This document shows positions 54,487-62,409 of a stretch of DNA of 64,000 nucleotides, piece after piece. The notes beneath the pieces were generated by a model that was given only the letters and a program-made list of their open reading frames with translations, was not told the DNA's origin and ran no database searches. The position numbers and the translations under genes are program-made. How positions within the stretch are numbered: the stretch's first letter is position 1; each line of letters opens with the position of its first letter. Origin of the DNA: Flavobacterium turcicum (GTDB lineage Bacteria > Bacteroidota > Bacteroidia > Flavobacteriales > Flavobacteriaceae); the NCBI RefSeq assembly GCF_011365745.1, contig NZ_JAAOBY010000002.1, positions 124,001-188,000 of the forward strand, in the 5' to 3' direction.

Positions 54487-57400
54487 ATGCAAAAAAATAC
54501 TCTTCTGTTCCGATGGTATGTGCTATTGGGACTCTTTTTTGGAATTAATTCGTTACTTGCCAAAACGATATACCCTAACATTGAGATTAAGGAATTTGCT
54601 CCCACTGTAGACTTTAATTTTAATAACAATAGTAGTTGTTCTGAAACCCCAATTACATTCAACCCAACTGTGAGCGGTAATGCTCCTTATACCTATCTTT
54701 GGGACTTCGGAGATGGAAAAACATCTTCAGACAGCAATCCGACTCATACTTTTACGGCTTTAGGTTGCGGTATCCAAACCTTTATTGTCAAATTAACAGT
54801 TAAAGACAAGAATGGGGAGGAAAGCATAGTTAGTAAACCTGTTTTGGTACAACAAAAACCCGATCTGAAATTTGTAAACAGAATGGCAGGTTCCAACTTG
54901 GTTTTTGAACGTTGCGGAGATAATAATTCCAGTTTAAGTTACACCATTGATGTTGGAAATGAATCGGCGTCAACTTCATGTGTTACTTCTTATAATATTG
55001 ATTGGGGAGATGGTAGAACAGAGACCAATGTTGTTTTTCCTAGACAGCATACTTATGAAAAGTTAGGCTCTTTTAATATGGTAATTACGGCAGTAGGTGC
55101 CAGTGGCTGTAATAACCGTGTTTCATATATTGTAAAAAATTCAAATAACCCGATTGGAGCCTTAATTGCTCCGGGAAATACGACCAATTTTTGTCTACCT
55201 GTGGCACCAATGAATTTTGCAATTGGGTCTTGGGCTCTCAATCCTTCAGATACAAAATATCAGGTAAATTATGGAGATGGAACTATTGTAAATTACACTC
55301 AAGCACAATTAGAGAGCTCGATTTATTACAACAAGGCTAATCCAGCAGCTTCTCAAAATTTTCCAATTCCACATACCTTTACTAGATTCAATTGCCCAAA
55401 CGGAAATACTGTTGCTTTAATTATTTCTACCTCATGCGGGAGCACTTATTTAACAGCTGGTCCTATTATTATTTTAGATGTTCCTGTGGTTGATTTTAAC
55501 GTGAATCGCGTTAATTGTGTAGGTAGATCAGTGTTTTTCAATAATAACACTATTGCAGGTTACACTAATGACTGTAGTACTTTTAATGTTTATACTTGGG
55601 ATTTTGGAGATGGTAGTCCTGTTTCAAGAGCAGTTAATCCATCACATATTTATAACAATCCAGGATCTTATACAATAACTATGTTTGCCCAAACGCCGTG
55701 CGGAATTGGAAGAACAGTTACCAGAACAATTTGTGTAGAACCAGTATTGCAACCTAGTTTTACCTATTCAAAACCATGTGCGAATTCAAATACTCAAATC
55801 ACCAATACAACAGATGTACGACAAAGTTGTGGAACAGAAACGTACATTTGGGAGGTAATAAATTATTTTGAAGGTTTTTGTGGTAAAAAGCCAGAACAAT
55901 GGTTTTTTGCTAATGGTACCGGACGTAATTCAAAGGATCCAGTAATTAATTTTGTAACTCCAGGAACTTATTATTTACGCCTTACCACTATAAATTCTTG
56001 TGGTGTAGAAAGAGTTAATGTACAGATTATAGAAGTTAAAACACCACCAAAAATCACTTTAAATCCAATATCCGATTTTTGTAATTCGGCTACTATCCAA
56101 CCTGTTGGTAATGTGTTAGATGGTTGTGCACCACAATCAGAGTTGACTTACTTATGGAGTTTTCCAGGCGGAACACCATCAACATCAACACTTTTGAATC
56201 CGGGTTCTATTACTTATTCAGTTAGTGGAAATTACCAAGCTACTTTTAGTGTAACCAATAGTTGTGGTACCACATCTGCAACACGAAATTTTTCAGTAAA
56301 TACGGTTCTTTCGCCAATTATTAGCCCAAAATCTGAATCAATTTGTAGTGGTTCTTCATTTTTAGTTCGTCCTACATCTAATGGTATTGATAATGTTCCT
56401 GCAAATACGACTTATACTTGGACTAATCCGGTTGTTTCGCCTGCAGGAGCAGTAAGTGGTGCTGTCGGACAGTTTTCTCCCGTTAGCGCCATTGGTCAAA
56501 CATTAGTAAATAACACGAACACTCCTGCCACAGTTACCTATACCATCAACCCAACGGCAGGAAGTTGCCCTGGGCCAGCCTTTACAATTACTGTTGTGGT
56601 AAACCCCTTGATTAAAGTAGTAGAAACGAATAAAAAATCAAGTTGTTTTGGTGCAAATGATGCTTCGTTGAGTATTGTAGTTTCTGGAGGAATTCCATTT
56701 GCAACGGGCAGTCCATATCAGTTTTCTTGGTCAGGTCCTGACGGATTTTCTGCCAATACCAGCTCAATCCTCAATTTAAAACCCGGATTGTATACATTAA
56801 GAGTTATTGATAATGGTAATTGTCCATTTGTCAAATCATATCTGGTAGAAGAGCCAGGTAAGTTTCAGTTTGGAGCCTCAAAAGTAGATATCAGTTGTTT
56901 TAATAAAAACGACGGAACGATTGACCTCAATGTGATAGGAGGTAATTTGCCTTATACCTATGAATGGACCAAAGATGGGGTTTCATTTTCTACAACTGAA
57001 GATCTTAGAAATCTACAAGAGGGTATTTATAAGGTCACGATCAAAGAAGCTAATAATTGCGATATTTTAACAGGTACCTATGTGGTAATAAATCCGCCAT
57101 TACTTGAGGTAAAATTAGAAAGTAAGGTAGATATTTTATGTTATGGTTTTAGTACGGGTGAAATAAATGTTACACCTAGTGGTGGACGAGCAGTTGAAAC
57201 CACTCCTGGAAATTTTAATTACCGTTACAATTGGTCAGGTCCAAATGGGTTTAGCAGCAGCAATAAAAACCTAAGAAATGTTCCTGCTGGTACTTATAAT
57301 TTAGTGGTTACAGATAATTCAAATTGTACAGCAAATTTACAAGTGATTCTTACCCAAAACGATGAAATTGCACTTGAGTTTACCAAAACCGAAATAGCAT

Positions 57401-58845
57401 GTTACAATGACGCGAATGCATCTATTACAATTACCAATATTAAAGGTGGAATTCCTTTTGCAACAGGAGCGCCGTACCAAGTACAATGGAGTAATTTAGG
57501 AACAGGTTTGGTTCAGAATAATTTATCAGCAGGAACGTATTTAATTACCGTGACGGATGCCTTAAATTGTTCGAAGATTTTCCCAGTAATCATTGACAAT
57601 GCACCAGTATTTACAATCAATCCTGATGTTAAAAACATCTCGTGTTTTGGGGCTAAGAATGCTTACATTCGTTTGAATTTAGTTGGTGGATTGACTCCTG
57701 TAAAATTAGTATGGGATGATGACTCAACTGCTGGAATTGAGCGAAATAATATAGGGCCTGGCCGCTATACTGTTACGATTACAGATGCTAAAATGTGTCA
57801 AATTAAAAGAACTTTTATAATTAATGAGCCTTTGAAACTAGAATTGAAAGCTGACGTAACTAATACATTAAGCTGTTCAAATGCCAATACTGGAGCTATC
57901 AATTTGGTAGTAACAGGTGGCGCGCAGCCGTTTAAATACTTATGGTCAAATGGTGCAACTACTGAAGATTTACAAAATTTACCTCCTGATAACTATACTG
58001 TAATTGTTACCGATGCAAATGGTTGCACGGAGACTCAATCATGGAAAATAACACGTTTTGATCAATTAACTCCTACTGTTGAGGTGCTTACGGATTATAA
58101 TTGTGAAACTAAATTTGTAAAACAAACGTTTGTGGGTAAAGTAAAAGGAGGAATACCGCCCTATACTTTGAGTTGGTCTGATGGTATTGTTTCTGGAAGC
58201 AACAACGAGATTATGAATACCAACAATAATGGTTTGATCATTTTTAGTGTAACGGATAGTTTTGGTTGTAGCGCAGCCATTAATTTTAATGTTGCTACGC
58301 CAGTTCTAGGAACTCCAAATTTTGAAACAAGTTCGTATGGCAACGATGTTTACCAGCTTTATTCCATTCATGATCCTGTTCAATTTTCCAATTTAGCTAC
58401 TGGCGATTTCACTAGTATTTCTTGGGATTTTGGAGATGGAAATTTCTCTGATCAAGCGAGTCCGCAGCATATTTATACAAAGCCTGGAACCTACACAATT
58501 AAACAAACTGTAAATTATCCTTTTGGATGTCAATATGTAAATACCAAAACACTACTTGTGCAAAAAGGCTATAGTGTAGTCATGCCTAATGCCTTTACAC
58601 CAAATGGTGACGGAGTAAATGATTCATTTGCGCCCGTGTTTTTAGGTTTTATTGAGATGACATTAGATGTTTATGATAGCTGGGGAAGTATCGTTTATAC
58701 TGAAAAGGGCCAAACACTTAGCGGTTGGAACGGGAAAGTAAAAGATTTAGATGCAGAAAACGGAAATTATTATTTCAAACTTTCAGCAACTACTTTTTAC
58801 AATAAAACAGTTGTCGAAGAAGGCGCATTCACATTAATTAAATAA
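54487..58845 (+). CDS. giant PKD/SprB-repeat adhesin, T9SS type B cargo
   Basis: 1452 residues, exported. PKD domains occur early (WDFGDGKTSSDSNPTHTF near residue 78, DWGDGRTETN, WDFGDGSPVSRAVNPSHIY) and late (WDFGDGNFSDQASPQHIY near 1315). Between about 715 and 1280 lie at least six SprB-type repeats, each opening with a Cys motif (SCFGANDAS, SCFNKNDGT, LCYGFSTGE, ACYNDANAS, SCFGAKNAY, SCSNANTGA) and closing with a second Cys (NGNC, ANNC, NSNC, ALNC); a seventh is degenerate. The end is a gliding-type CHU_C sorting domain: PNAFTPNGDGVNDSF ... YDSWG ... GWNGK ... GNYYFKLSA. Probable surface adhesin; the SprF-like gene follows after 16 bp. Confidence 0.92.
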   Translation: MQKNTLLFRWYVLLGLFFGINSLLAKTIYPNIEIKEFAPTVDFNFNNNSSCSETPITFNPTVSGNAPYTYLWDFGDGKTSSDSNPTHTFTALGCGIQTFIVKLTVKDKNGEESIVSKPVLVQQKPDLKFVNRMAGSNLVFERCGDNNSSLSYTIDVGNESASTSCVTSYNIDWGDGRTETNVVFPRQHTYEKLGSFNMVITAVGASGCNNRVSYIVKNSNNPIGALIAPGNTTNFCLPVAPMNFAIGSWALNPSDTKYQVNYGDGTIVNYTQAQLESSIYYNKANPAASQNFPIPHTFTRFNCPNGNTVALIISTSCGSTYLTAGPIIILDVPVVDFNVNRVNCVGRSVFFNNNTIAGYTNDCSTFNVYTWDFGDGSPVSRAVNPSHIYNNPGSYTITMFAQTPCGIGRTVTRTICVEPVLQPSFTYSKPCANSNTQITNTTDVRQSCGTETYIWEVINYFEGFCGKKPEQWFFANGTGRNSKDPVINFVTPGTYYLRLTTINSCGVERVNVQIIEVKTPPKITLNPISDFCNSATIQPVGNVLDGCAPQSELTYLWSFPGGTPSTSTLLNPGSITYSVSGNYQATFSVTNSCGTTSATRNFSVNTVLSPIISPKSESICSGSSFLVRPTSNGIDNVPANTTYTWTNPVVSPAGAVSGAVGQFSPVSAIGQTLVNNTNTPATVTYTINPTAGSCPGPAFTITVVVNPLIKVVETNKKSSCFGANDASLSIVVSGGIPFATGSPYQFSWSGPDGFSANTSSILNLKPGLYTLRVIDNGNCPFVKSYLVEEPGKFQFGASKVDISCFNKNDGTIDLNVIGGNLPYTYEWTKDGVSFSTTEDLRNLQEGIYKVTIKEANNCDILTGTYVVINPPLLEVKLESKVDILCYGFSTGEINVTPSGGRAVETTPGNFNYRYNWSGPNGFSSSNKNLRNVPAGTYNLVVTDNSNCTANLQVILTQNDEIALEFTKTEIACYNDANASITITNIKGGIPFATGAPYQVQWSNLGTGLVQNNLSAGTYLITVTDALNCSKIFPVIIDNAPVFTINPDVKNISCFGAKNAYIRLNLVGGLTPVKLVWDDDSTAGIERNNIGPGRYTVTITDAKMCQIKRTFIINEPLKLELKADVTNTLSCSNANTGAINLVVTGGAQPFKYLWSNGATTEDLQNLPPDNYTVIVTDANGCTETQSWKITRFDQLTPTVEVLTDYNCETKFVKQTFVGKVKGGIPPYTLSWSDGIVSGSNNEIMNTNNNGLIIFSVTDSFGCSAAINFNVATPVLGTPNFETSSYGNDVYQLYSIHDPVQFSNLATGDFTSISWDFGDGNFSDQASPQHIYTKPGTYTIKQTVNYPFGCQYVNTKTLLVQKGYSVVMPNAFTPNGDGVNDSFAPVFLGFIEMTLDVYDSWGSIVYTEKGQTLSGWNGKVKDLDAENGNYYFKLSATTFYNKTVVEEGAFTLIK

Positions 58846-58861
58846 AGAAAAGCATTGTAGA

Positions 58862-59866
58862 ATGAATTTTAAATTTTTTATTACCACTGTTATTACTGCT
58901 TGCTTTTTTGCGACAAGTACTGCACAAGATCCTGTTTTCACACAATATTTTTTGGTTCCTGAAACACTAAATCCCGGTTTTACAGGTTTTATGGAAACAA
59001 CTTACACGGGTATAATTCACCGTGAACAATGGCCTGATTTGGCTTTAAAAATTGATACAGATTATGCTTTTTTAAATACTTGGAATGAAGAAATGAGTTC
59101 TGGTTTTGGAATTAGCATTTTGAATCAAAGAGAAAATGCCAGTAATTACACGTTCACGCAACTGAATGCCAACTATGCTTATCGTGTCCAAATTAGTGAT
59201 AATTGGCAATTTCGACCAGCTATAGAGGCAGGTTTTGGCTTTAAATCATTTGCATTTCAAAACTTACTTCTTGAAGATCAAATTAATATTAGAACAGGAA
59301 TTATCAATGCTAGTTCGATTGATCCTTTGCTTAGAAACGAGAAAATCAGCTTTTTTGATGTAAGTGCAGGAATGGTTTTTAATACCGATGGTATGTGGAT
59401 TGGTTTATCAATGAAACATTTAAACAAGCCAAATATTGCGCTTACTCAAGATGGAAATTTACCTTTGAACACATTTTTTTCATTGAGTGCAGGATATGAA
59501 TTTTTATTAGCCAATTACATTGATGTTAAATTCTTTCCATACGAAACAAAGTTGTTTTTGACGTCTAATTACATGCAACAAGGTCGCTACAATCGAGTTG
59601 ATTTAGGAGCCTCTTTATTGTTTGAAAAAATGTTTTTTGGTGCCACTGCAGTGACCAATCCTGCTAAAAATGGTTTGAATAGTCAATTGCTAACTTCTGT
59701 CAATTTATTTACAGGCTTGCAATACGATCATTTAAGATTGGGCTTGGCTTATGATTTAAATACTTCAAAAATTGGTAAAACAGGCGGAATTTATGAGTTA
59801 TCCTTAACCTATCAATTTAATCTGGATAAAAAGTGTTTTGGTTGTCCCAATTATACCAGACGTTAG
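58862..59866 (+). CDS. PorP/SprF family T9SS membrane protein
   Basis: 334 residues: signal peptide MNFKFFITTVITACFFATSTA, then the family opening QDPVFTQYFLVPETLNPGFTGF and an outer-membrane barrel with GFGISILNQRENASNYTFTQLNANYAYRVQISDNWQFRPAIEAGFGFKSF and the terminal YDHLRLGLAYDLNTSKIGKTGGIYELSLTYQFNL. SprF-type proteins are needed for export or surface attachment of the type B cargo encoded beside them, here the adhesin 16 bp upstream, so the two form a secretion pair. Confidence 0.95.
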   Translation: MNFKFFITTVITACFFATSTAQDPVFTQYFLVPETLNPGFTGFMETTYTGIIHREQWPDLALKIDTDYAFLNTWNEEMSSGFGISILNQRENASNYTFTQLNANYAYRVQISDNWQFRPAIEAGFGFKSFAFQNLLLEDQINIRTGIINASSIDPLLRNEKISFFDVSAGMVFNTDGMWIGLSMKHLNKPNIALTQDGNLPLNTFFSLSAGYEFLLANYIDVKFFPYETKLFLTSNYMQQGRYNRVDLGASLLFEKMFFGATAVTNPAKNGLNSQLLTSVNLFTGLQYDHLRLGLAYDLNTSKIGKTGGIYELSLTYQFNLDKKCFGCPNYTRR

Positions 59867-60008
59867 GATTATATAGTTCTAGCGCTTTGCGAGGTTGGTA
59901 TAAGAGATTCGAGATTATGGATTAAAGACAAAATTTCAAATACAAAACTATATTTTAATTCATCCTAAATTCCCAGTATTGCTAAACGCCTTTAATTTGC
60001 TGTACTTT

Positions 60009-60398
60009 TTACAAATAATTTTTCGTTATCAAATACATTGGCAACATTATACTCAGTATTATAAAAATTAAACCAAAAAGTCTGTCAGCAAAAAAATCTA
60101 CATTTCCATTATAAAATAGTTCACGCTTTGGAATTTTCGGATCTCTTTTTTTTCTTGCCCAAAATGCGATTAATAATATTCTGTATAAGAGAAGAGAATA
60201 TAATGGACAAAACCAAATAAGTGCAAAGTTTGGTTTTCCATTTTCGGCTGATTCTAAGTTTAAGATTGCCAAAATTCCGCAAAATATGCAAACACATAAA
60301 ATTATTAAAAATGTTTGTCTTTCGCGTAATGCTTTTCGGCTTTTGAAAAAAATTGCTGGAATTAATATCAAACCAATAAAAGAGAAATCTTCGAGCAT
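60009..60398 (-). CDS. small membrane protein, hypothetical
   Basis: 129 residues with three to four hydrophobic spans (SFIGLILIPAIFF, FLIILCVCIFCGILAIL, FALIWFCPLYSLLLYRILLIAF, LFGLIFIILSIMLPMYLI) and a basic middle loop WARKKRDPKIPKRE. I do not recognise a family. The hydrophobic pattern and codon structure support a real gene. No promoter was identified; it has no close neighbour on the strand. Confidence 0.65.
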   Translation of the reverse strand: MLEDFSFIGLILIPAIFFKSRKALRERQTFLIILCVCIFCGILAILNLESAENGKPNFALIWFCPLYSLLLYRILLIAFWARKKRDPKIPKRELFYNGNVDFFADRLFGLIFIILSIMLPMYLITKNYL

Positions 60399-60572
60399 GT
60401 TTTTAGGTTTGTATTCTTTTCAGCGCAATCTTGGTAGTAAAACATATTATTACTTTTCATTTCTGATGAAAAAAGAATCTTTAGGTGGCTAAGTATTTCG
60501 ATTTAAGTCTTTTAACTAGAATATTTTTTTTTTGATTAGCTTGCGCTAAAGCTTGGGCTTTGGTCTATTATT

Positions 60573-60827
60573 TTACTCTGAATCTTGTTCACCAACTTCT
60601 TCAATTTGATCTAGTATATTGGTTTGATTGGGTGAAATGTAGTTTTTTATTTCTGTGGGAGTATCTTTTTTAAATAGTAAATCTAAAGCATTATAAAGTT
60701 TTAAAAGTACGTCTCGATCTTCTTTCGCAATGGCTACGGAGTTGTTAAAATCAAAAACATAGTTGTTCGAGTTTCGAACTTCAACTTTAATGGTTTTGGG
60801 TGTGATTTTAAATTTTACAATATCCAT
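60573..60827 (-). CDS. small acidic hypothetical protein
   Basis: 84 residues, cytosolic, MDIVKFKITPKTIKVEVRNSNNYVFDFNNSVAIAKEDRDVLLKLYNALDLLF, with an acidic tail ending VGEQDSE. Amino-acid composition is that of a folded small protein, not of an antisense shadow, but no family is recognised. Confidence 0.5.
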   Translation of the reverse strand: MDIVKFKITPKTIKVEVRNSNNYVFDFNNSVAIAKEDRDVLLKLYNALDLLFKKDTPTEIKNYISPNQTNILDQIEEVGEQDSE

Positions 60828-61017
60828 AATACTATATTTTTAACGCTGATTCTCTTTTATATCTCGCTTATTTAGCAAGTGTTGTATTTTTATTTGATAC
60901 TTCAAAACTACTAGAAATTTCTATAAATACAATAATCAAAAGAGGGTCTTTTTGAATAATCTTTTGTTGTATTCGAAAATAATCTTTTGAATTTTTATAT
61001 CGACTAAAATTGCTTTC

Positions 61018-61047
61018 AAAAAAAAAATCAGTCCGAAGACTGATTTT
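61018..61047 (-). terminator. intrinsic terminator of the DUF808 gene
   Basis: Perfect 10-bp stem (61024-61033 and 61038-61047) that reads AAAATCAGTC-UUCG-GACTGATTTT on the minus strand and is followed there by further T. UUCG tetraloop as in the ribosomal operon. Confidence 0.88.
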
Positions 61048-61071
61048 GTAATCCGTGTATAAAGCGAACAC

Positions 61072-61947
61072 TTAATGTGCTTTCTTACCAAAAATTTTCT
61101 TTGCTAACATTACTACGATCAAAACGGCTATTCCAAATCCTAAACCGTAAGCGAATTCCATTACAAATGCAGGAAGTGGTGTTTCAATATGGTGCAAAAA
61201 TGGAATGTAGTGTGCAAATATGCCTCCTGCTACCAAAAGTAAAGCGATCGTACCAATTACAGATAAAGATTTGATGATTAGCGGTAATGCTTTGACTAAT
61301 ACTGTTCCGAATTTGTAAGTGAAACTTTTTTCATTGGGGTTCAATTGAATTAGTTTTAAACCTGCTTCGTCCATACGAACAATTAGCGCCACAATACCAT
61401 AAACACCAACTGTTGCCAATAATGCAATGATTGACACTACTGTAATTTGTTTTGCAATAGGTTCACCAAGTACGGTACCAAGTGCAATGATTACTATTTC
61501 GACTGAGAGAATAAAATCAGTGATAATAGCCGATTTGATTTTTTCTTTTTCAAATGCGAGTATTTGCTCTTCGGTCAATTCTGCGGTAGTAATTTCTGTT
61601 TTTTCGTGTTCGTGCGGGAAAAAAAATTCGTAGATTTTTTCGGCTCCTTCATATGCCAAATACAAACCTCCCAATACCAAAATTACAGTTACCGCTGTTG
61701 GTAAAAAATAACTGAGCACAAATGCAATGGGTAAAATTATTACTTTGTTCAAGAGAGATCCTTTCGAAATGGCCCAAAGTACTGGTAATTCTCTGTTGGA
61801 AACGAAACCTGATGCTTTTTCAGCATTTACGGCCAAGTCATCGCCTAAAATTCCTGCTGTTTTTTTTGCAGCTACTTTGCTCATTACAGCCACATCATCC
61901 ATCATTGCTGCGATATCATCTAATAATGCGAAAAATCCTGATGCCAT
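61072..61947 (-). CDS. DUF808 (YedI-like) membrane protein
   Basis: 291 residues opening with the family signature MASGFFALLDDIAAMMDDVAVMSKVAAKKTAGILGDDLAVNAEKASGF, then about six membrane spans with an intervening FFPHEHEKTEITTAELTEEQILAFEKEKIKSAIITDFILSVEI loop. DUF808 proteins are inner-membrane proteins of unknown function. Monocistronic, with its terminator just downstream. Confidence 0.94.
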   Translation of the reverse strand: MASGFFALLDDIAAMMDDVAVMSKVAAKKTAGILGDDLAVNAEKASGFVSNRELPVLWAISKGSLLNKVIILPIAFVLSYFLPTAVTVILVLGGLYLAYEGAEKIYEFFFPHEHEKTEITTAELTEEQILAFEKEKIKSAIITDFILSVEIVIIALGTVLGEPIAKQITVVSIIALLATVGVYGIVALIVRMDEAGLKLIQLNPNEKSFTYKFGTVLVKALPLIIKSLSVIGTIALLLVAGGIFAHYIPFLHHIETPLPAFVMEFAYGLGFGIAVLIVVMLAKKIFGKKAH

Positions 61948-62153
61948 AGTTCTAGTTTTTAGTAGGGCTTACACGAACTTCTTACCCGTAGTAGCCACCC
62001 TTTTGATTGTTTTGTGGTGCGAAGCTAAAACTTTTTTGCTTTAAAAAAAAGTATTAACGTTATGCTTTGTAGCAGTTTTATTCAATATTTGATGCCTTTG
62101 TTCTGAAGGGTTACGCAAATGTAAGCGACTGCTGAAAAATAGTTGTCGATTAT

Positions 62154-62225
62154 AGCCCTGATCGTAGCGGTATCCACGGAGCGTAGCGTAGTGATTTAGC
62201 GTAGAGCAGGAGCAACCGTGATTGG
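62154..62225 (+). repeat. intergenic repeat element B
   Basis: Left block AGCCCTGATCGTAGCGG shares 15 of 22 positions with the left block of element A (32167 on); right block GAGCAACCGT..TTGGAAG matches GAGCGACCGT..GGAAG of A. Between them lies a variable part with repeated GCGTAG. CCTG (62157-62160) can pair with CAGG (62207-62210). Same orientation as element A relative to the window. Confidence 0.5.
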
Positions 62226-62243
62226 AAGATAAGTTGGTGCTGC

Positions 62244-62277
62244 AAAAAAAATGCATCAGATTGTACTGATGCATTTT
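62244..62277 (-). terminator. intrinsic terminator of the right-edge gene
   Basis: Perfect 12-bp stem AAAATGCATCAG/CTGATGCATTTT (62248-62259 and 62266-62277); on the minus strand it runs into T8. It lies about 135 bp beyond the stop of the T9SS cargo gene. Confidence 0.85.
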
Positions 62278-62409
62278 GTTATCAATGGACTTAAATAGCT
62301 ATGCTGTTTTTTGCAATTATGAAACCAATTCTGTTTGATTCCTGAATACCAATTTGCCATCAAAGGCATCGATAAGAACAATGGTGTCGTTTATTGTTTT
62401 TAATTGAAA

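Larger units (their letters stand above)
61948..62409. other. 462-bp gap holding a terminator and repeat element B
   Basis: No credible gene on either strand. Contents from left to right: an exact minus-strand -7 box TACATTTG (62116-62123) without a -33 partner, repeat element B (62154-62225), the terminator of the right-edge gene (62244-62277), and 29 codons in frame with that gene after its stop (62317-62409). A 77-codon minus frame at 62041-62274 is only the repeat read as protein. Confidence 0.6.

Noticed and set aside
60868-61071. 67-codon minus-strand open frame downstream of DUF808
   Set aside because: Its first codons overlap the DUF808 terminator stem, composition is Lys/Phe/Ser-rich low complexity, and no family resemblance is seen.
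62041-62274. 77-codon minus-strand open frame
   Set aside because: It is repeat element B and the adjoining terminator read as protein; His/Tyr/Asn-rich without any pattern of a folded protein.
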